This document shows, in pieces, positions 35,122 to 45,197 of a DNA stretch of 64,000 nt. The position numbers were made by a program, and so were the translations under genes. How positions within the stretch are numbered: the stretch's first letter is position 1; the number at the start of each line of letters is the position of its first letter. The DNA is from Frateuria flava (lineage in GTDB: Bacteria; Pseudomonadota; Gammaproteobacteria; Xanthomonadales; Rhodanobacteraceae), in NCBI RefSeq assembly GCF_017837635.1, contig NZ_JAGJRS010000009.1, positions 38,846 through 102,845 on the forward strand. The letters run 5' to 3'. The notes under the pieces were generated by a model that was not told where the DNA came from, did no database searches, and saw only the letters and a program-made list of their open reading frames with translations.

Positions 35122-37509
35122 TCAGAAGTTGCTGCCGAAGGTGAACTGGATGCGCTCCTCGTAGTGACGATCCATCGGGTCGGAACGGATCGGTACGGCG
35201 AAGTTGATGATCAGCGGACCGATCGGCGCCTGCCACTGCAGCGCGATACCGGCCGAGGCACGCAGGTCGCTGGCGTCGAACGACTGGTAATTGCGGAAGG
35301 CGTTGCCGACGTCGACAAACGCCGATACGCGCGCGGTGTTGATGTCCTTGAGGAACGGCAGCGGGATGAACACCTGTGCCGTGCCCAGCACCTTGAACGC
35401 GCCACCGATCGGCTGGGCATAGTAGCCGCCGTAGCAGGTACCGTTGGCGTTGGGCGTCCCGGTGCCGGCCGAGCCGATACAAACCTTCGGGCCCAGCGTG
35501 TTGTCCTGGAAGCCACGCACGTCGCGCACGCCGCCGGAATAGAAGTTCTCCCAGAACGGGAAGTCGTACGGCTGGCCTGCCACGAAGTCGCCGAACGTGC
35601 GGCTGTAGGTCTGGTTGCCATACGCCTCGCCGTAGCCCACCTGGCCGTCAAGGTACAGCACGAAGCCACCGCCGACGGGCCAGTAATGGTTGGCCTCACC
35701 CATGAACTTCCAGTACTGCACGGTCGAGCCGGGCAGCGCCACCTCGGTGCTGGCCGAGAGCAGGCCACCGCGGGTCGGTGCCCAGTAGCCGTTGCGGGTG
35801 TCGTGGTTCCAGCCCAGCGTGCCGGTCCAGGTGTGCACGGTCCGGTTGCCGATGGCGTTCTGGTAGTCCACCAGTACCTGCGGCGTGATGTTCGGGTAAG
35901 TGTTGATCTTGTTGCTGGACAGGCCCAGGCCCACGCGCAGGCCGTCGGTCTCGCTGATCGGGATGCCCAGGTAGGTGGAAAACGCCTTGGTGCTGTTCTC
36001 GTAGTTGGCGAAGTCGGTGTTGCCGTAGTCGGTCTTCGAATACGTCGCGCTGTAGCCGATGCCGATGTTGTTGTCGGTCAGGTACGGGTTGTAGTAGCTG
36101 GCCGTGACGCGCGAGTAGTAGGAGCTGTGCTCGGCGCCCACGCTGAAGCTGTCGCCGGTGCCCAGGAAGTTGTTCTGCGACACCGAGGCGTTCAGGATCA
36201 TGCCCGAATACTGCGAGTAGCCGACGCCGAACATCAGGCTGCCGGCGGACTGCTCCTCGACCTTCACGGTGACGTCGACCGCATCCTGCGTGCCCGGCAC
36301 GCGCTGCTTGTCGATGTCGACCTTCTTGAAATAGCCCAGGCGCTGCAGACGGATTTTCGAGCGGTCGACTGCGGCCTGCGAGTACACCGTACCCTCGAGC
36401 TGGCGCATTTCGCGGCGCAGCACGTCGTCCTCGGTACGGGTGTTGCCCTGGAACACCACCCGGCGCACGTACACGCGCTGGCCCGGTTCGATGAAGAAGG
36501 TCATGTCGACGGTGCGCTTGTCCTTGTCCAGCTTGGGCACCGGAGTGACCTTGGCGTAGGCATAGCCGATGTTGGCCAGGATGCTCTTGATCGCGTCGGA
36601 GGTTCCCTCGACACGCGCGCGGTTGAAGGTGTCACCCTTCTTGACGAACACCAGTTTGCGCAGCACGTCCTCGGGCAGGATCAGCTCGCCGAGCAGGTGC
36701 ACGTCCGAGACGGTATAGACCTCGCCTTCCTTGATGCTGGCGGCGATGTACATCGCGCGCTTGTCCGGCGCGATGGTGACCTGGGTCGAATCCACGCCGA
36801 AGTCGGCGTAGCCGCGGTCCATGTAGTAGGACTGCAGTTTTTCCAGGTCGCCGGAGAGCTTCTCGCGCGAATACTGATCGTCCTTGGAATACCAGGACAT
36901 CAGGTTGCTGGTGTCGGATTCGAAATCCTCGCGGATGTCCTTGTCGGTAAACGCGGTGTTGCCGACGATGTTGAGCTGCTTGATGCGCGCGGCCTTGCCC
37001 TCGCGGATCTCGATGTCGATCGCCACGCGGTTGCGGTCCAGACGGGTCACGTGCGGATCGACCGAGACGTTGTACTTGCCGCGGTTGTAGTACTGGCGGA
37101 TCAGCTCCTGCTGCACGCGGTCGAGCGAAAGCCGGTCGAAGGTTTCGCCCTCGGACAGGCCGATCTCCTTCAGGCCCTTGCGCAGGTCCTCTTCCTTGAT
37201 GTCCTTGTTGCCGCGCAGGGTGAGCTTGGCGATGGACGGGCGCTCGACCACCTTGATCACCAGGATGTTGCCCTCGCGCGAGAGCTCCACGTCGCTGAAG
37301 AACTTGGTGTCGTAGAGGGCGCGGATCGCACGGGCCGCCTCCTCGTCGGTCAGCTGGTCGCCCTTGTTCACCGGCAGGTAGTTGTAGACCGTGCCGGCGG
37401 AAATGCGGCTGAGTCCATCGATGCGGATGTCGGAAACGACGAACGGCTCGAACGCCAGGACGTTGGCCGAGAGGGAGGCAAGCAATAGCAGGGCGGCGAT
37501 ACGCTTCAT
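35122..37509 (-). CDS. bamA: Outer membrane protein assembly factor BamA
   Basis: The 795-residue core of the BAM complex, which inserts beta-barrel proteins in the outer membrane. Signal peptide at about residues 1-22 (MKRIAALLLLASLSANVLAF), then five POTRA domains to about residue 420 (first VVSDIRIDGLSRIS), and a 16-strand barrel with the loop-6 motif VRGFQDN near residue 662 and a C-terminal Phe (FTFGSNF). The ATG at 37509 starts the signal peptide; the longer frame upstream lacks one. It follows rseP after 156 nt. No skp/ompH gene lies between it and lpxD. Confidence 0.97.
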   Translation of the reverse strand: MKRIAALLLLASLSANVLAFEPFVVSDIRIDGLSRISAGTVYNYLPVNKGDQLTDEEAARAIRALYDTKFFSDVELSREGNILVIKVVERPSIAKLTLRGNKDIKEEDLRKGLKEIGLSEGETFDRLSLDRVQQELIRQYYNRGKYNVSVDPHVTRLDRNRVAIDIEIREGKAARIKQLNIVGNTAFTDKDIREDFESDTSNLMSWYSKDDQYSREKLSGDLEKLQSYYMDRGYADFGVDSTQVTIAPDKRAMYIAASIKEGEVYTVSDVHLLGELILPEDVLRKLVFVKKGDTFNRARVEGTSDAIKSILANIGYAYAKVTPVPKLDKDKRTVDMTFFIEPGQRVYVRRVVFQGNTRTEDDVLRREMRQLEGTVYSQAAVDRSKIRLQRLGYFKKVDIDKQRVPGTQDAVDVTVKVEEQSAGSLMFGVGYSQYSGMILNASVSQNNFLGTGDSFSVGAEHSSYYSRVTASYYNPYLTDNNIGIGYSATYSKTDYGNTDFANYENSTKAFSTYLGIPISETDGLRVGLGLSSNKINTYPNITPQVLVDYQNAIGNRTVHTWTGTLGWNHDTRNGYWAPTRGGLLSASTEVALPGSTVQYWKFMGEANHYWPVGGGFVLYLDGQVGYGEAYGNQTYSRTFGDFVAGQPYDFPFWENFYSGGVRDVRGFQDNTLGPKVCIGSAGTGTPNANGTCYGGYYAQPIGGAFKVLGTAQVFIPLPFLKDINTARVSAFVDVGNAFRNYQSFDASDLRASAGIALQWQAPIGPLIINFAVPIRSDPMDRHYEERIQFTFGSNF

Positions 37510-37665
37510 CGTCGATTCCGGTGGGTTATTCCGACGGCCGGCCGCAAGGCCGTTCCAGCATGTACGAACGGGAAAGGGCCGCGCCCCGTCCCGCAATGCG
37601 CCCGCGCGCCGTGGCGGGCGTCACTGCCACGACGGGGCCGATGGCCGCGGGGAAGAGCGCGCGCG

Positions 37666-39012
37666 TCACGAAAGCAGGGTACGGTGTATGTCGTTGTAAA
37701 ACGCCAGCCCCATCAGCGTGAACAGTAGGACCAGGCCGATGTACTGACCGATCATCTGGGTCCGCTCGCTTACCGGGCTGCCTTTGACCAACTCGATAAG
37801 GTAATACAGCAGGTGACCGCCGTCCAAGACGGGGATCGGCAGCAGGTTGAGGATGGCCAGGCTGAGCGAGACCAGCGCCAGGAAGTTGAGGAAGTACGGA
37901 AGGCCAGCCTGGGCGGACTGGTTGGCCACCTGGGCAATGCCGATCACGCCGGACAGGTTCTTCGTCGAAGCGTCGCCGGTGACCATCTTGCCGATCATGG
38001 TGAACGTCTGGCGGGTGGTATCCCAGGTGGCTGCGAATGCGGCGCCGAGCGCCTTGGCCGGGCCGTACCGGCGTGTCGCGTTTTCCGGCGGGATCGCGCC
38101 GACGCCGACCGACCACCGGGCCGGCTGCCCTTGCAGAGATTCGTAGCGGGCCACCACAGGCAGGTGCAGGGTCTGCTGGCCGCGGCGCACGGTCACGTCC
38201 AGTTTCGGCGATTGCGCCGCTGCCTCGCGAATGACCTTGGCGAACGCCTCGAAATCGGCCACCGGCTTGCCGTTGACCGCAACCAGTACATCGCCCGACT
38301 GCATGCCTGCCTGCGCGGCCGGCTGGCCCGGTACGACCGTGGCGGCGACCGCGGGCGGCGGGGCCAGCTTCAGGCCCAGCTTGTCGAAATACTTATCGAT
38401 GCTGCGGCCGGCCGGCAGTTCCTGCAGCGGCAGCACCACGTCGCGCTGGCTGCCGTCACGCCCCTTGACCACCATCGGCAGCGGTTCGCGGCCGAGCAGG
38501 GCGGTGGCGATGCCGTCCATCGCGTCGCTCATGGTCGCCACCGGCTCGCCGTCCACCCGCAGCAGGCGGTCGCCGGACTGGATGCCGGCGACGGCGGCCA
38601 TGCTGCCGGGCGTGGCGGTCACCACCGGCGCGGCGTCGGGGCGACCCAGCATGAACATCAGCCAGAGTGCGGCCACCGCGAAGATCAGGTTGAAACCCGG
38701 GCCGGCGATGACGATGGCGATGCGCTTCCACACGCTCTTGCTGGTGAACTCGACCTCGCGCAGCGCCGGATCGACATCGCCCTCGCGGGCGTCGAGCATC
38801 TTCACGTAGCCGCCAAGCGGGATCATCGCGACCTGGTATTCGGTGCCGTCGCGACCGATGCGCTTCCACACGGCGCGACCGAAACCCACCGAAAAGCGCA
38901 GCACCTTGACGCCGCAGCGGCGTGCGACCCAGTAGTGACCGAACTCATGGAAGGTCACCAGCACGCCCAGCGTGACCAGCAACCAGAACACCGAGCCGAA
39001 GAAGGGATTCAT
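37666..39012 (-). CDS. rseP: Site-2 intramembrane zinc metalloprotease RseP
   Basis: A 448-residue inner-membrane protease. The first membrane segment carries H22-E23-F-G-H26, the zinc site, and the LPIPVLDGGHL segment near residue 395 supplies the third ligand. Two PDZ domains lie in the periplasmic part (about 110-290). In E. coli it cuts the anti-sigma factor RseA and releases sigma-E, and it clears signal-peptide remnants. It stands in the usual dxr-rseP-bamA order, 37 nt after dxr. Confidence 0.96.
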   Translation of the reverse strand: MNPFFGSVFWLLVTLGVLVTFHEFGHYWVARRCGVKVLRFSVGFGRAVWKRIGRDGTEYQVAMIPLGGYVKMLDAREGDVDPALREVEFTSKSVWKRIAIVIAGPGFNLIFAVAALWLMFMLGRPDAAPVVTATPGSMAAVAGIQSGDRLLRVDGEPVATMSDAMDGIATALLGREPLPMVVKGRDGSQRDVVLPLQELPAGRSIDKYFDKLGLKLAPPPAVAATVVPGQPAAQAGMQSGDVLVAVNGKPVADFEAFAKVIREAAAQSPKLDVTVRRGQQTLHLPVVARYESLQGQPARWSVGVGAIPPENATRRYGPAKALGAAFAATWDTTRQTFTMIGKMVTGDASTKNLSGVIGIAQVANQSAQAGLPYFLNFLALVSLSLAILNLLPIPVLDGGHLLYYLIELVKGSPVSERTQMIGQYIGLVLLFTLMGLAFYNDIHRTLLS

Positions 39013-39049
39013 CTAAAAACCTGGGGAGGTACTTCTCTGTCCGAGCTTA

Positions 39050-40225
39050 TCAGCAAGCCGTGCGCAACTTCCGCCGTGCCGCTGAACGTGCCTGCGCATC
39101 GCGTTCGCGCAGCGTCTGGACATCGACCACGGGCTGGGCCGGCAGTTCCGCAAGCACCCCCTCGACGAGATCGGCGATCGACAGGAACGGCAGTGCGCCG
39201 GCCAGGAAGGCCTCCACTGCGACCTCGTTGGCCGCGTTGAGGATGGCCGGGGCGTCGCCGCCCTCGCGCAGGGCGGCGAAGGCCAGCGCCAGGCAGCGGA
39301 AGGTTTCCAGGTCCGGCTTCTCGAAGGCCAGCGGGGCGCAAGCGGCCAGGTCCAGCGGTGCCACGCCCGCCTCGATCCGCTCGGGCCAGGCCAGCGCGTG
39401 GGCGATCGCCGTGCGCATGTCCGGATTGCCCAGCTGGGCGAGCACCGAGCCGTCGGCGTATTCGACCATCGAATGGATCATGCTCTGCGGGTGCACCACC
39501 ACCTCGATACGCTCGGGCGCGGCGCCGAACAGGTGGTGCGCCTCGATCACTTCCAGCCCTTTGTTCATCAGGGTGGCTGAATCCACCGAGATCTTGCGGC
39601 CCATCACCCAGTTGGGATGCTTGCAGGCCTGTTCCGGCGTGACGCTGGCGAGCTCGGCGCGGTTGCGGCCGCGGAACGGGCCGCCGGAGGCGGTCAGGAT
39701 CAACCGCCGCACGCCGTGCGCGTCGAGTTCCGGCCGGCCGCCAGGCAGGCACTGGAAGATCGCGTTGTGTTCGGAGTCGACCGGCACCAACTCGCCGCCG
39801 CCTTCGCGCAGCGCGGCCAGCAGCAGCGGCCCGGCCATCACGATCGACTCCTTGTTGGCCAGCAGCAGGCGCTTGCCCGCGCGTGCGGCGGCCAGCGTCG
39901 ACTCCAGTCCGGCGGCGCCGACGATGGCGGCGACCACGGTGTCGCACAGCGGGCCGGCCGCGGCGGCGGTGATGGCGTCGGCGCCGCTCGCCACGTCGCA
40001 CGGCACGCCGGCGGCGGCGAGCTGGCGGGCCAGGGCGCCCTCCATGGCCGGATCGGCCACGATCGCCAGCTCCGGCCGGTGCGCCATGCAGAGCGCCACC
40101 AGCGCCTCGACATTGCGGTTCGCAACCAGCACAGTGGCGCGGAAGCGGCCCGGATGGCGGGCGATCACGTCGAGCGTGCTGCCGCCGATCGATCCGGTGG
40201 CACCCAGTACGGCGATACGGATCAC
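39050..40225 (-). CDS. dxr: 1-deoxy-D-xylulose 5-phosphate reductoisomerase
   Basis: A 391-residue enzyme, the committed step of the MEP isoprenoid pathway (DXP to MEP, NADPH). The N-terminal Rossmann motif is GATGSIGG (residues 8-15); the active site includes NKESIVMAG, the metal-binding [21 protein letters not shown] and the [20 protein letters not shown] run (given in two overlapping parts). The start is the GTG at 40225, preceded by CGGAG. The frame is open upstream across repeat-like sequence, which I exclude. It lies between cdsA (112 nt upstream) and rseP. Confidence 0.95.
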   Translation of the reverse strand: MIRIAVLGATGSIGGSTLDVIARHPGRFRATVLVANRNVEALVALCMAHRPELAIVADPAMEGALARQLAAAGVPCDVASGADAITAAAAGPLCDTVVAAIVGAAGLESTLAAARAGKRLLLANKESIVMAGPLLLAALREGGGELVPVDSEHNAIFQCLPGGRPELDAHGVRRLILTASGGPFRGRNRAELASVTPEQACKHPNWVMGRKISVDSATLMNKGLEVIEAHHLFGAAPERIEVVVHPQSMIHSMVEYADGSVLAQLGNPDMRTAIAHALAWPERIEAGVAPLDLAACAPLAFEKPDLETFRCLALAFAALREGGDAPAILNAANEVAVEAFLAGALPFLSIADLVEGVLAELPAQPVVDVQTLRERDAQARSAARRKLRTAC

Positions 40226-40303
40226 GGCGCGGCTCCGCGACGTCCCAACCGCCACCCGGGCACCCCCGGCCGGTTCGCCATGGGTCCACGAGCCCGCCGG
40301 CAC

Positions 40304-40332
40304 GATTCCCGATTCCCCATTCCCGATTCCCG
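40304..40332. repeat. Short GATTCCC tandem repeat between cdsA and dxr
   Basis: Repeats of GATTCCC and ATTCCC in one direction. GGGAATCGGGAAT-type runs of this kind are common between genes in xanthomonads. No function is evident. Confidence 0.6.
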
Positions 40333-40337
40333 GCTTT

Positions 40338-41159
40338 TCATAGACCCAGCAGCAGCTTGCCCAGCGCAAATACCGGTACCGCTGCGAACACGCTGTCCAT
40401 ACGGTCGAGCAGTCCGCCGTGGCCGGGGAACATGCGCCCGGAGTCTTTGACCTGGGCATGGCGCTTCATGAGGCTCTCGATCAGGTCACCGACCACCGAG
40501 GCGGCTACGGTGAGTACCGCCAGCAACGCCAGTGCAAGCAGGCGCCAACCCTCCACGCCCAGCAGCACGCCGCCGACGACTGCCACCAGTGCGCCTGCGA
40601 TGAGGGCGCCGCATACGCCGGCCCAGGTCTTGCCGGGACTGATGTTGGGTGCGAGCTTGCGCTTGCCCAGGAAGCGTCCGCTGAAGTAGGCCCCAATGTC
40701 GGCCGCCCAGACGAGCAAGAGCGTCAGCAACGTCCACCAGTGGCCGTACGGCTCGCTGGCGTGGATCGCCAGCAGGCCTACGAACGCCGGGAAGATCACC
40801 AGGGCGCCGGCGGCAAGCTTGAGATTGCGGTTTTCCGTCGTGGGCGCGGCAGCGAACGCGAAGTGCTTGAGCCAAACGCAGGCCAGCGCCCACCAGGCGG
40901 CCCCCACGACCAGGACTGGCCACTGGATCATGTCGCGCAGCCACCAGAGCAGCGCAAAGACGGCCAGCGCCCCCCCCAGCAACAAGGCTCGCACCGGCCG
41001 GTTGCGCAGCCCGGACAGGCGTGTCCACTCCCACAGCCCGGCGAGAAAGGCGGCCACGGTCACCAGCGCGAACAGCCAGGTCCAGCCCGGCGGCAGCAGG
41101 ATCACCAGGATCGCCAGGGGCGCGAGCAGCAGGGCGGTGAGGGTGCGTTGGAGCAGCAT
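40338..41159 (-). CDS. cdsA: Phosphatidate cytidylyltransferase
   Basis: A 273-residue inner-membrane enzyme making CDP-diacylglycerol from phosphatidate and CTP. About seven to eight hydrophobic segments; the full family signature lies near the C-terminus ([20 protein letters not shown] followed by GLLDRMD). It sits between uppS (26 nt upstream) and dxr, the common cluster order. Length and topology are typical. Confidence 0.96.
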   Translation of the reverse strand: MLLQRTLTALLLAPLAILVILLPPGWTWLFALVTVAAFLAGLWEWTRLSGLRNRPVRALLLGGALAVFALLWWLRDMIQWPVLVVGAAWWALACVWLKHFAFAAAPTTENRNLKLAAGALVIFPAFVGLLAIHASEPYGHWWTLLTLLLVWAADIGAYFSGRFLGKRKLAPNISPGKTWAGVCGALIAGALVAVVGGVLLGVEGWRLLALALLAVLTVAASVVGDLIESLMKRHAQVKDSGRMFPGHGGLLDRMDSVFAAVPVFALGKLLLGL

Positions 41160-41185
41160 CGAGGATCCTTTGGGTTATCGACCGA

Positions 41186-41908
41186 TCATACGGATCGGGC
41201 GACCTGCTCGCCGGTCTTGCCGTAACGGCGCTCACGGCGGGCAAAGTCCTCGATGGCGCGGGCCAGGCAGGCCTGGTCGAAATCCGGCCACAAGGTGTCG
41301 GTGAAGTAGAGCTCGGCATAGGCAAGCTGCCAGAGCAGGAAATTGCTGACGCGCACTTCGCCGCCGGTACGGATGAACAGGTCCAGCGGCGGCAGTTCGG
41401 CCAGCGAGGTGTAGCCGCCCAGACGCGCCTCGTCGATGTCTTCCACGCTCAGTTCGCCCTGCGCCACCGCGATCGCGGCCTGGCGGGCGGCGTGCACGAT
41501 GTCCCAGCGGCCGCCGTAGTTGACAGCAACGTTGAGCGCGAGCTTCAGGTTGTCCGCGGTGCGCGCCATCGCCAGCTCCATGCGCTTGCGCAACTCAGGG
41601 TTGAACGCGGTCAGGTCGCCGATGAAACGAAGCCGCACGCCCTGCTCGTGCAGTTCGTCGACCTCCTTGTCCAGCGCGCGCAGGAACAGCTCCATCAGCG
41701 CGCCCACTTCCTCGTCCGGACGGCGCCAGTTCTCGCTGGAGAAGGCGAACAGCGTCAGCGCTTCCACGCCCTGGCGCAGGCAGCCCTCGACCACTTCGCG
41801 CACCGCCTTGCGGCCGGCGTTGTGGCCGAAGCTGCGCGGACGCAGGCGCGCCTTCGCCCAGCGGCCGTTGCCGTCCATCACGATGGCGATGTGGCGGGGG
41901 ATGGTCAT
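41186..41908 (-). CDS. uppS: Undecaprenyl diphosphate synthase (cis-prenyltransferase)
   Basis: A 240-residue enzyme that extends farnesyl-PP with eight IPP units to the lipid carrier for cell-wall and LPS sugars. The signature HIAIVMDGNGRWAKARLRPR (residues 6-25) contains catalytic D12; FAFSSENWRRP and LDLFIRTGGEVRVSNFLLWQ are further conserved blocks. The start at 41908 matches the family. A 0.2-kb gap with a palindromic repeat separates it from frr upstream. Typical length. Confidence 0.97.
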   Translation of the reverse strand: MTIPRHIAIVMDGNGRWAKARLRPRSFGHNAGRKAVREVVEGCLRQGVEALTLFAFSSENWRRPDEEVGALMELFLRALDKEVDELHEQGVRLRFIGDLTAFNPELRKRMELAMARTADNLKLALNVAVNYGGRWDIVHAARQAAIAVAQGELSVEDIDEARLGGYTSLAELPPLDLFIRTGGEVRVSNFLLWQLAYAELYFTDTLWPDFDQACLARAIEDFARRERRYGKTGEQVARSV

Positions 41909-41920
41909 GCGCTTACAAGT

Positions 41921-42066
41921 CCTTCTCCCCTCCGGGGAGAAGGTGGCCCGAAGGGTCGGATGAGGGGCCGGGGCTCGCGGGGAAGGCTGCTTGTGCGAGC
42001 GTCGGAGAGAGCTTCCCGCAAGAGCGACCCCTCACCCCAACCCTCTCCCCGGAGGGGAGAGGGAGC
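41921..42066. repeat. Family B palindromic repeat pair between frr and uppS
   Basis: CTTCTCCCCTCCGGGGAGAAG at the left and CTCTCCCCGGAGGGGAGAG at the right with GAGGGGCC tails inward; about 95 bp lie between. It occupies most of the 205-nt gap. Confidence 0.75.
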
Positions 42067-42113
42067 AAGGCACAGAGGCGGCATCGCGTTCATGGCAACG
42101 AGCGCAGTAACGC

Positions 42114-42671
42114 TCAGATCGCCATCAGCTCGTCTTCCTTGGCCTTGACCACGGCGTCGACTTCCTTGACGAAGCGGTCGGTCAGCTTCTGGATCTCGTC
42201 GTCGGCGCGGCGCTCGTCGTCCTCGCTGATCTGCTTGTCCTTGGTCAGGTCCTTGACCTTCTGCATGGCGTCGCGGCGGATGTTGCGAATCGCGATCTTC
42301 GCGTTCTCGCCCTCGTGCGACACGTGCTTGGCCAGCTCCTTGCGGCGCTCCTCGGTCAGCGGCGGCATGTTCAGGCGGATCACGGTGCCGGCGGTGGTCG
42401 GCGTCACGCCGATGTCCGAGGCCATGATCGCCTTCTCGATCGGGGCGACCATGCTCTTCTCGAACGGCGAGATCTGGATCGAGCGGGCGTCGGCCAGCGA
42501 TACCGAGGCCACCTGGTTCAGCGGCATGTCCGAGCCGTAGTAGGGCACCTTGATGTGGTCGACCAGCGCGGTGCTGGCGCGACCGGTGCGCAGGCGGGTC
42601 AGGTCGTGCTTGAGCGCGTCGATGCTCTTGCCCATGCGGGTCTGGGCATCGGTCTTGATGTCGTTGAGCAT
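42114..42671 (-). CDS. frr: Ribosome recycling factor
   Basis: A 185-residue protein, the same length as E. coli RRF, which with EF-G splits the post-termination ribosome. It starts MLNDIKTDAQTRMGKSIDAL and contains the conserved LRTGRAS, PEKSMV-like FEKSMVAPIEKAIM and RVNIPPLTEERRKE-like RLNMPPLTEERRKELAKHV blocks. An alternative GTG three codons upstream is possible. It follows pyrH after 166 nt. Confidence 0.97.
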   Translation of the reverse strand: MLNDIKTDAQTRMGKSIDALKHDLTRLRTGRASTALVDHIKVPYYGSDMPLNQVASVSLADARSIQISPFEKSMVAPIEKAIMASDIGVTPTTAGTVIRLNMPPLTEERRKELAKHVSHEGENAKIAIRNIRRDAMQKVKDLTKDKQISEDDERRADDEIQKLTDRFVKEVDAVVKAKEDELMAI

Positions 42672-42837
42672 GGGAGTCACCCGGCGTTGCGTGAAGCAGG
42701 CAAGTATAGCAGCGCGGAGTGTGAGCAGGCCGGCGCGCCCGGCCCCATGTGCGAGCGCCCTTGGGCGTGGCCGCCATCCGGACCTTGCCGGCGGCCGTTC
42801 GTTGCCGGTCGCGCCCGAGGGCGCCCCGGCAAGAGAA

Positions 42838-43560
42838 TCAGCTGGCGGTGACCAGCGTGCCGACCTGCGCGCCCTGCATGATCCGCATGAGGTTGCCCGG
42901 CACGGTCATGTCGTAGATGCGCAGCGGCATGCCGTGGTCGCGGCACAGCGCGATCGCGGCCGTGTCCATCACCTGCAGGTTGCGCTGGATCACGTCGTCG
43001 TAGGTGAGCTGGTCGTAGCGCGTCGCGCTGGCGTCGCGCGCCGGATCGGCGGTGTACACGCCATCGACCTTGGTGGCCTTGAGCAGCAGGTCGGCGCCGA
43101 TCTCCACGGCACGCAGCGCGGCGGCCGAGTCGGTGGTGAAGAACGGATTGCCGGTGCCTGCGGCAAACAGCGCGATGCGGCCCTTCTCGATGTGGCGGAT
43201 GGCGCGGCGGCGGATGAAGTCCTCGGCCACGTCGTGGATCTGGATCGCGCTCATCACGCGTGCGTAGCCGCCGCGCTTCTCGATCGCATCGGCCATCGCC
43301 AGCGCGTTCATCACCGTGGCGAGCATGCCCATGTGGTCGCCGGTCACCCGGTCCATGCCGGCTGCGGCGAGGCCCGCGCCGCGGAAGATGTTGCCGCCGC
43401 CGATCACCACACCCACTTCCACGCCGGCCTTGCGCACTTCGATGATCTCGTTGGCCAGCCGGCCGATCACCTTCGGGTCGATGCCGTAGTCCGCCTCGCC
43501 CATCAACGCTTCACCGGAGAGCTTGAGCAGGATGCGGCGGTACGTTGGCTGGTCGCTCAT
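42838..43560 (-). CDS. pyrH: UMP kinase
   Basis: A 240-residue hexameric kinase that phosphorylates UMP to UDP and is regulated by GTP and UTP in gammaproteobacteria. Motifs: [13 protein letters not shown] at the start, [12 protein letters not shown], and [17 protein letters not shown]. The ATG at 43560 is the family start; the open frame upstream is antisense to the VOC gene. In most relatives tsf lies directly upstream; here a rightward VOC gene lies between. Confidence 0.97.
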   Translation of the reverse strand: MSDQPTYRRILLKLSGEALMGEADYGIDPKVIGRLANEIIEVRKAGVEVGVVIGGGNIFRGAGLAAAGMDRVTGDHMGMLATVMNALAMADAIEKRGGYARVMSAIQIHDVAEDFIRRRAIRHIEKGRIALFAAGTGNPFFTTDSAAALRAVEIGADLLLKATKVDGVYTADPARDASATRYDQLTYDDVIQRNLQVMDTAAIALCRDHGMPLRIYDMTVPGNLMRIMQGAQVGTLVTAS

Positions 43561-43683
43561 GGGGTCTCCGGATTGTGGGTAAACCGGCATATTGTAGCCG
43601 CGCGGCGGTGCGGCGTCAGGCGCGGGGCGACGGGAACCGGACGGATCGTTCATGCTGCAGGACCCGCCAATCCCGGAGTTCCC

Positions 43684-44070
43684 ATGCATCTGGGCGCGAT
43701 TGCCTTGCTTGTGCGCGACTACGACGAAGCCATCGCGTACTTCACCGGCTCCCTCGGCTTCAGGCTGATCGAGGACGCGCCGCAAGGCGCAGGCAAGCGC
43801 TGGGTCGTCGTGGCGCCGCCGGGGTCGCGCGAGACGCGTCTGCTGCTGGCGAAGGCCGCCGATCCGCAGCAGTTGCGGACGGTGGGCAACCAGTCGGGCG
43901 GACGTGTTTTCCTGTTCCTGGAAACGGAGGACTTCCGCGCGAGCTACGAAGCGATGCAGGCAAAGGGCGTGCGGTTTTGCGAAGCGCCGCGCGAAGAGGC
44001 GTACGGCACCGTCGCGGTATTCGAGGATCTCTACGGCAACCGCTGGGACCTGTTGCAACCGCGAGCCTGA
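43684..44070 (+). CDS. VOC family protein inserted between tsf and pyrH
   Basis: A 128-residue glyoxalase-fold protein: [51 protein letters not shown] and the C-terminal [14 protein letters not shown] typical of one VOC subgroup (PhnB/glyoxalase-like). Expected metal-site positions are not clearly conserved (first module has L8, not His), so the enzyme activity is uncertain. The ATG at 43684 follows GGAG. It faces the opposite way to both neighbours and is followed by a family A hairpin, so it looks inserted into a conserved cluster. Confidence 0.85.
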   Translation: MHLGAIALLVRDYDEAIAYFTGSLGFRLIEDAPQGAGKRWVVVAPPGSRETRLLLAKAADPQQLRTVGNQSGGRVFLFLETEDFRASYEAMQAKGVRFCEAPREEAYGTVAVFEDLYGNRWDLLQPRA

Positions 44071-44085
44071 GCGTCGACCCCGAGA

Positions 44086-44177
44086 CCTGTAGGAGCGCAC
44101 CCTGTGCGCGACCGCAGGCCCGCACCATGCCGCGCAGCCTGCAGCGCGCGGTCGCGCACAGGATGCGCTCCTACAGG
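44086..44177. repeat. Family A hairpin repeat, copy 3
   Basis: CCTGTAGGAGCGCACCCTGT ... ACAGGATGCGCTCCTACAGG, outer arms fully complementary apart from one position, with a second inner hairpin. It lies just after the VOC gene and before the tsf terminator. Confidence 0.85.
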
Positions 44178-44202
44178 GCACCGGTGAATCGTTGGAAGAA
44201 CA

Positions 44203-44234
44203 AAAAAAGGCCGCGGTTGCCGGCGGCCTTTTTC
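44203..44234 (-). terminator. Intrinsic terminator of tsf
   Basis: Perfect 11-bp stem AAAAAGGCCGC/GCGGCCTTTTT with an 8-nt loop, and T-runs in both directions. It starts about 19 nt after the tsf stop and may also serve the rightward VOC gene. Confidence 0.9.
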
Positions 44235-44252
44235 AAGCAATGCAGCTGGCGC

Positions 44253-45137
44253 TTACGCCAGGCCCGCCTGCTTCATCACTTCGGCGTGGAAGTCCTCTTC
44301 CACCTTCTCGATGCCTTCGCCGACGGCCAGGCGCACGACCTGCTGTACGTCCGCGCCTTCCTTCTTCAGCGCGTCGCCCACGGTCATGTTGGTGTCCAGC
44401 ACATAGGCCTGGCCGAGCAGGGTGACTTCCGAGACGATCTTGTTGATCTTGCCGGAGATGATCTTCTCCAGGATCTCGGCCGGCTTGGCCTTGTCCTTGT
44501 CGGACATCTGGCTCAGCGCGATTTCCTTTTCCTTGGCGATGAAGTCGGCCGGGACGTCGTCGGCGCGCACGTACGGCGGGTTCATCGCCGCCACGTGCAT
44601 CGCCACGCCCTTGGCCAGCTCCTCGGAACCGCCCTTGATCGCCACCAGGACGCCGATGCGGCCGCCGTGGACGTAGCTGCCGATCTTGCCGTCGGTCGTC
44701 TCGACGCGCGCCATGCGGCGCACTTCGATCTTCTCGCCGATGGTGGCGACCAGGCCCTTGGCGGCCTCTTCCACGGACGAAGCGCCCGGGTAGGCGGCGG
44801 CGTTCAGCGCGGCCACATCGGCGGCGCCGGACTTCAGCGCGACGTCGGCGACGGTGTCGCTGAACTTCACGAAGTCGGGGTTCTTGGTGACGAAGTCGGT
44901 CTCGCAGTTGACCTCGACCAACACGGCCTTGCCGCCGTCCTGGGCGGTGACCACGCGGCCTTCGGCAGCCACGCGGCTGGCCTTCTTGTCGGCCTTGGCC
45001 AGGCCCGACTTGCGCAGCCATTCCATGGCGACGTCGATGTCACCATTGTTTTCGACCAGCGCCTTCTTGCATTCCATCATGCCGGCACCGGAGCGCTCGC
45101 GCAGCTCCTTGACCAGTTGTGCGGAGATATTGCTCAT
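44253..45137 (-). CDS. tsf: Elongation factor Ts
   Basis: A 294-residue nucleotide-exchange factor for EF-Tu. The N-terminal UBA-like domain ([20 protein letters not shown]) and the TDFV motif ([12 protein letters not shown]) that displaces GDP are intact. The ATG at 45137 is chosen over an upstream ATG for homology. It lies 60 nt downstream of rpsB in the universal rpsB-tsf operon and ends at a strong terminator. Confidence 0.97.
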   Translation of the reverse strand: MSNISAQLVKELRERSGAGMMECKKALVENNGDIDVAMEWLRKSGLAKADKKASRVAAEGRVVTAQDGGKAVLVEVNCETDFVTKNPDFVKFSDTVADVALKSGAADVAALNAAAYPGASSVEEAAKGLVATIGEKIEVRRMARVETTDGKIGSYVHGGRIGVLVAIKGGSEELAKGVAMHVAAMNPPYVRADDVPADFIAKEKEIALSQMSDKDKAKPAEILEKIISGKINKIVSEVTLLGQAYVLDTNMTVGDALKKEGADVQQVVRLAVGEGIEKVEEDFHAEVMKQAGLA

Positions 45138-45197
45138 CTTGAATCCTCGAATCTGGGTGTGCCGTGGCGGCCGGGCCGCCACGGCAGCGTGAAAGGC

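Noticed and set aside
43684..44070. Fosfomycin or bleomycin resistance protein
   Set aside because: Only the general VOC fold is visible. The metal ligands of FosA-type enzymes are not evident, so no resistance call is made.
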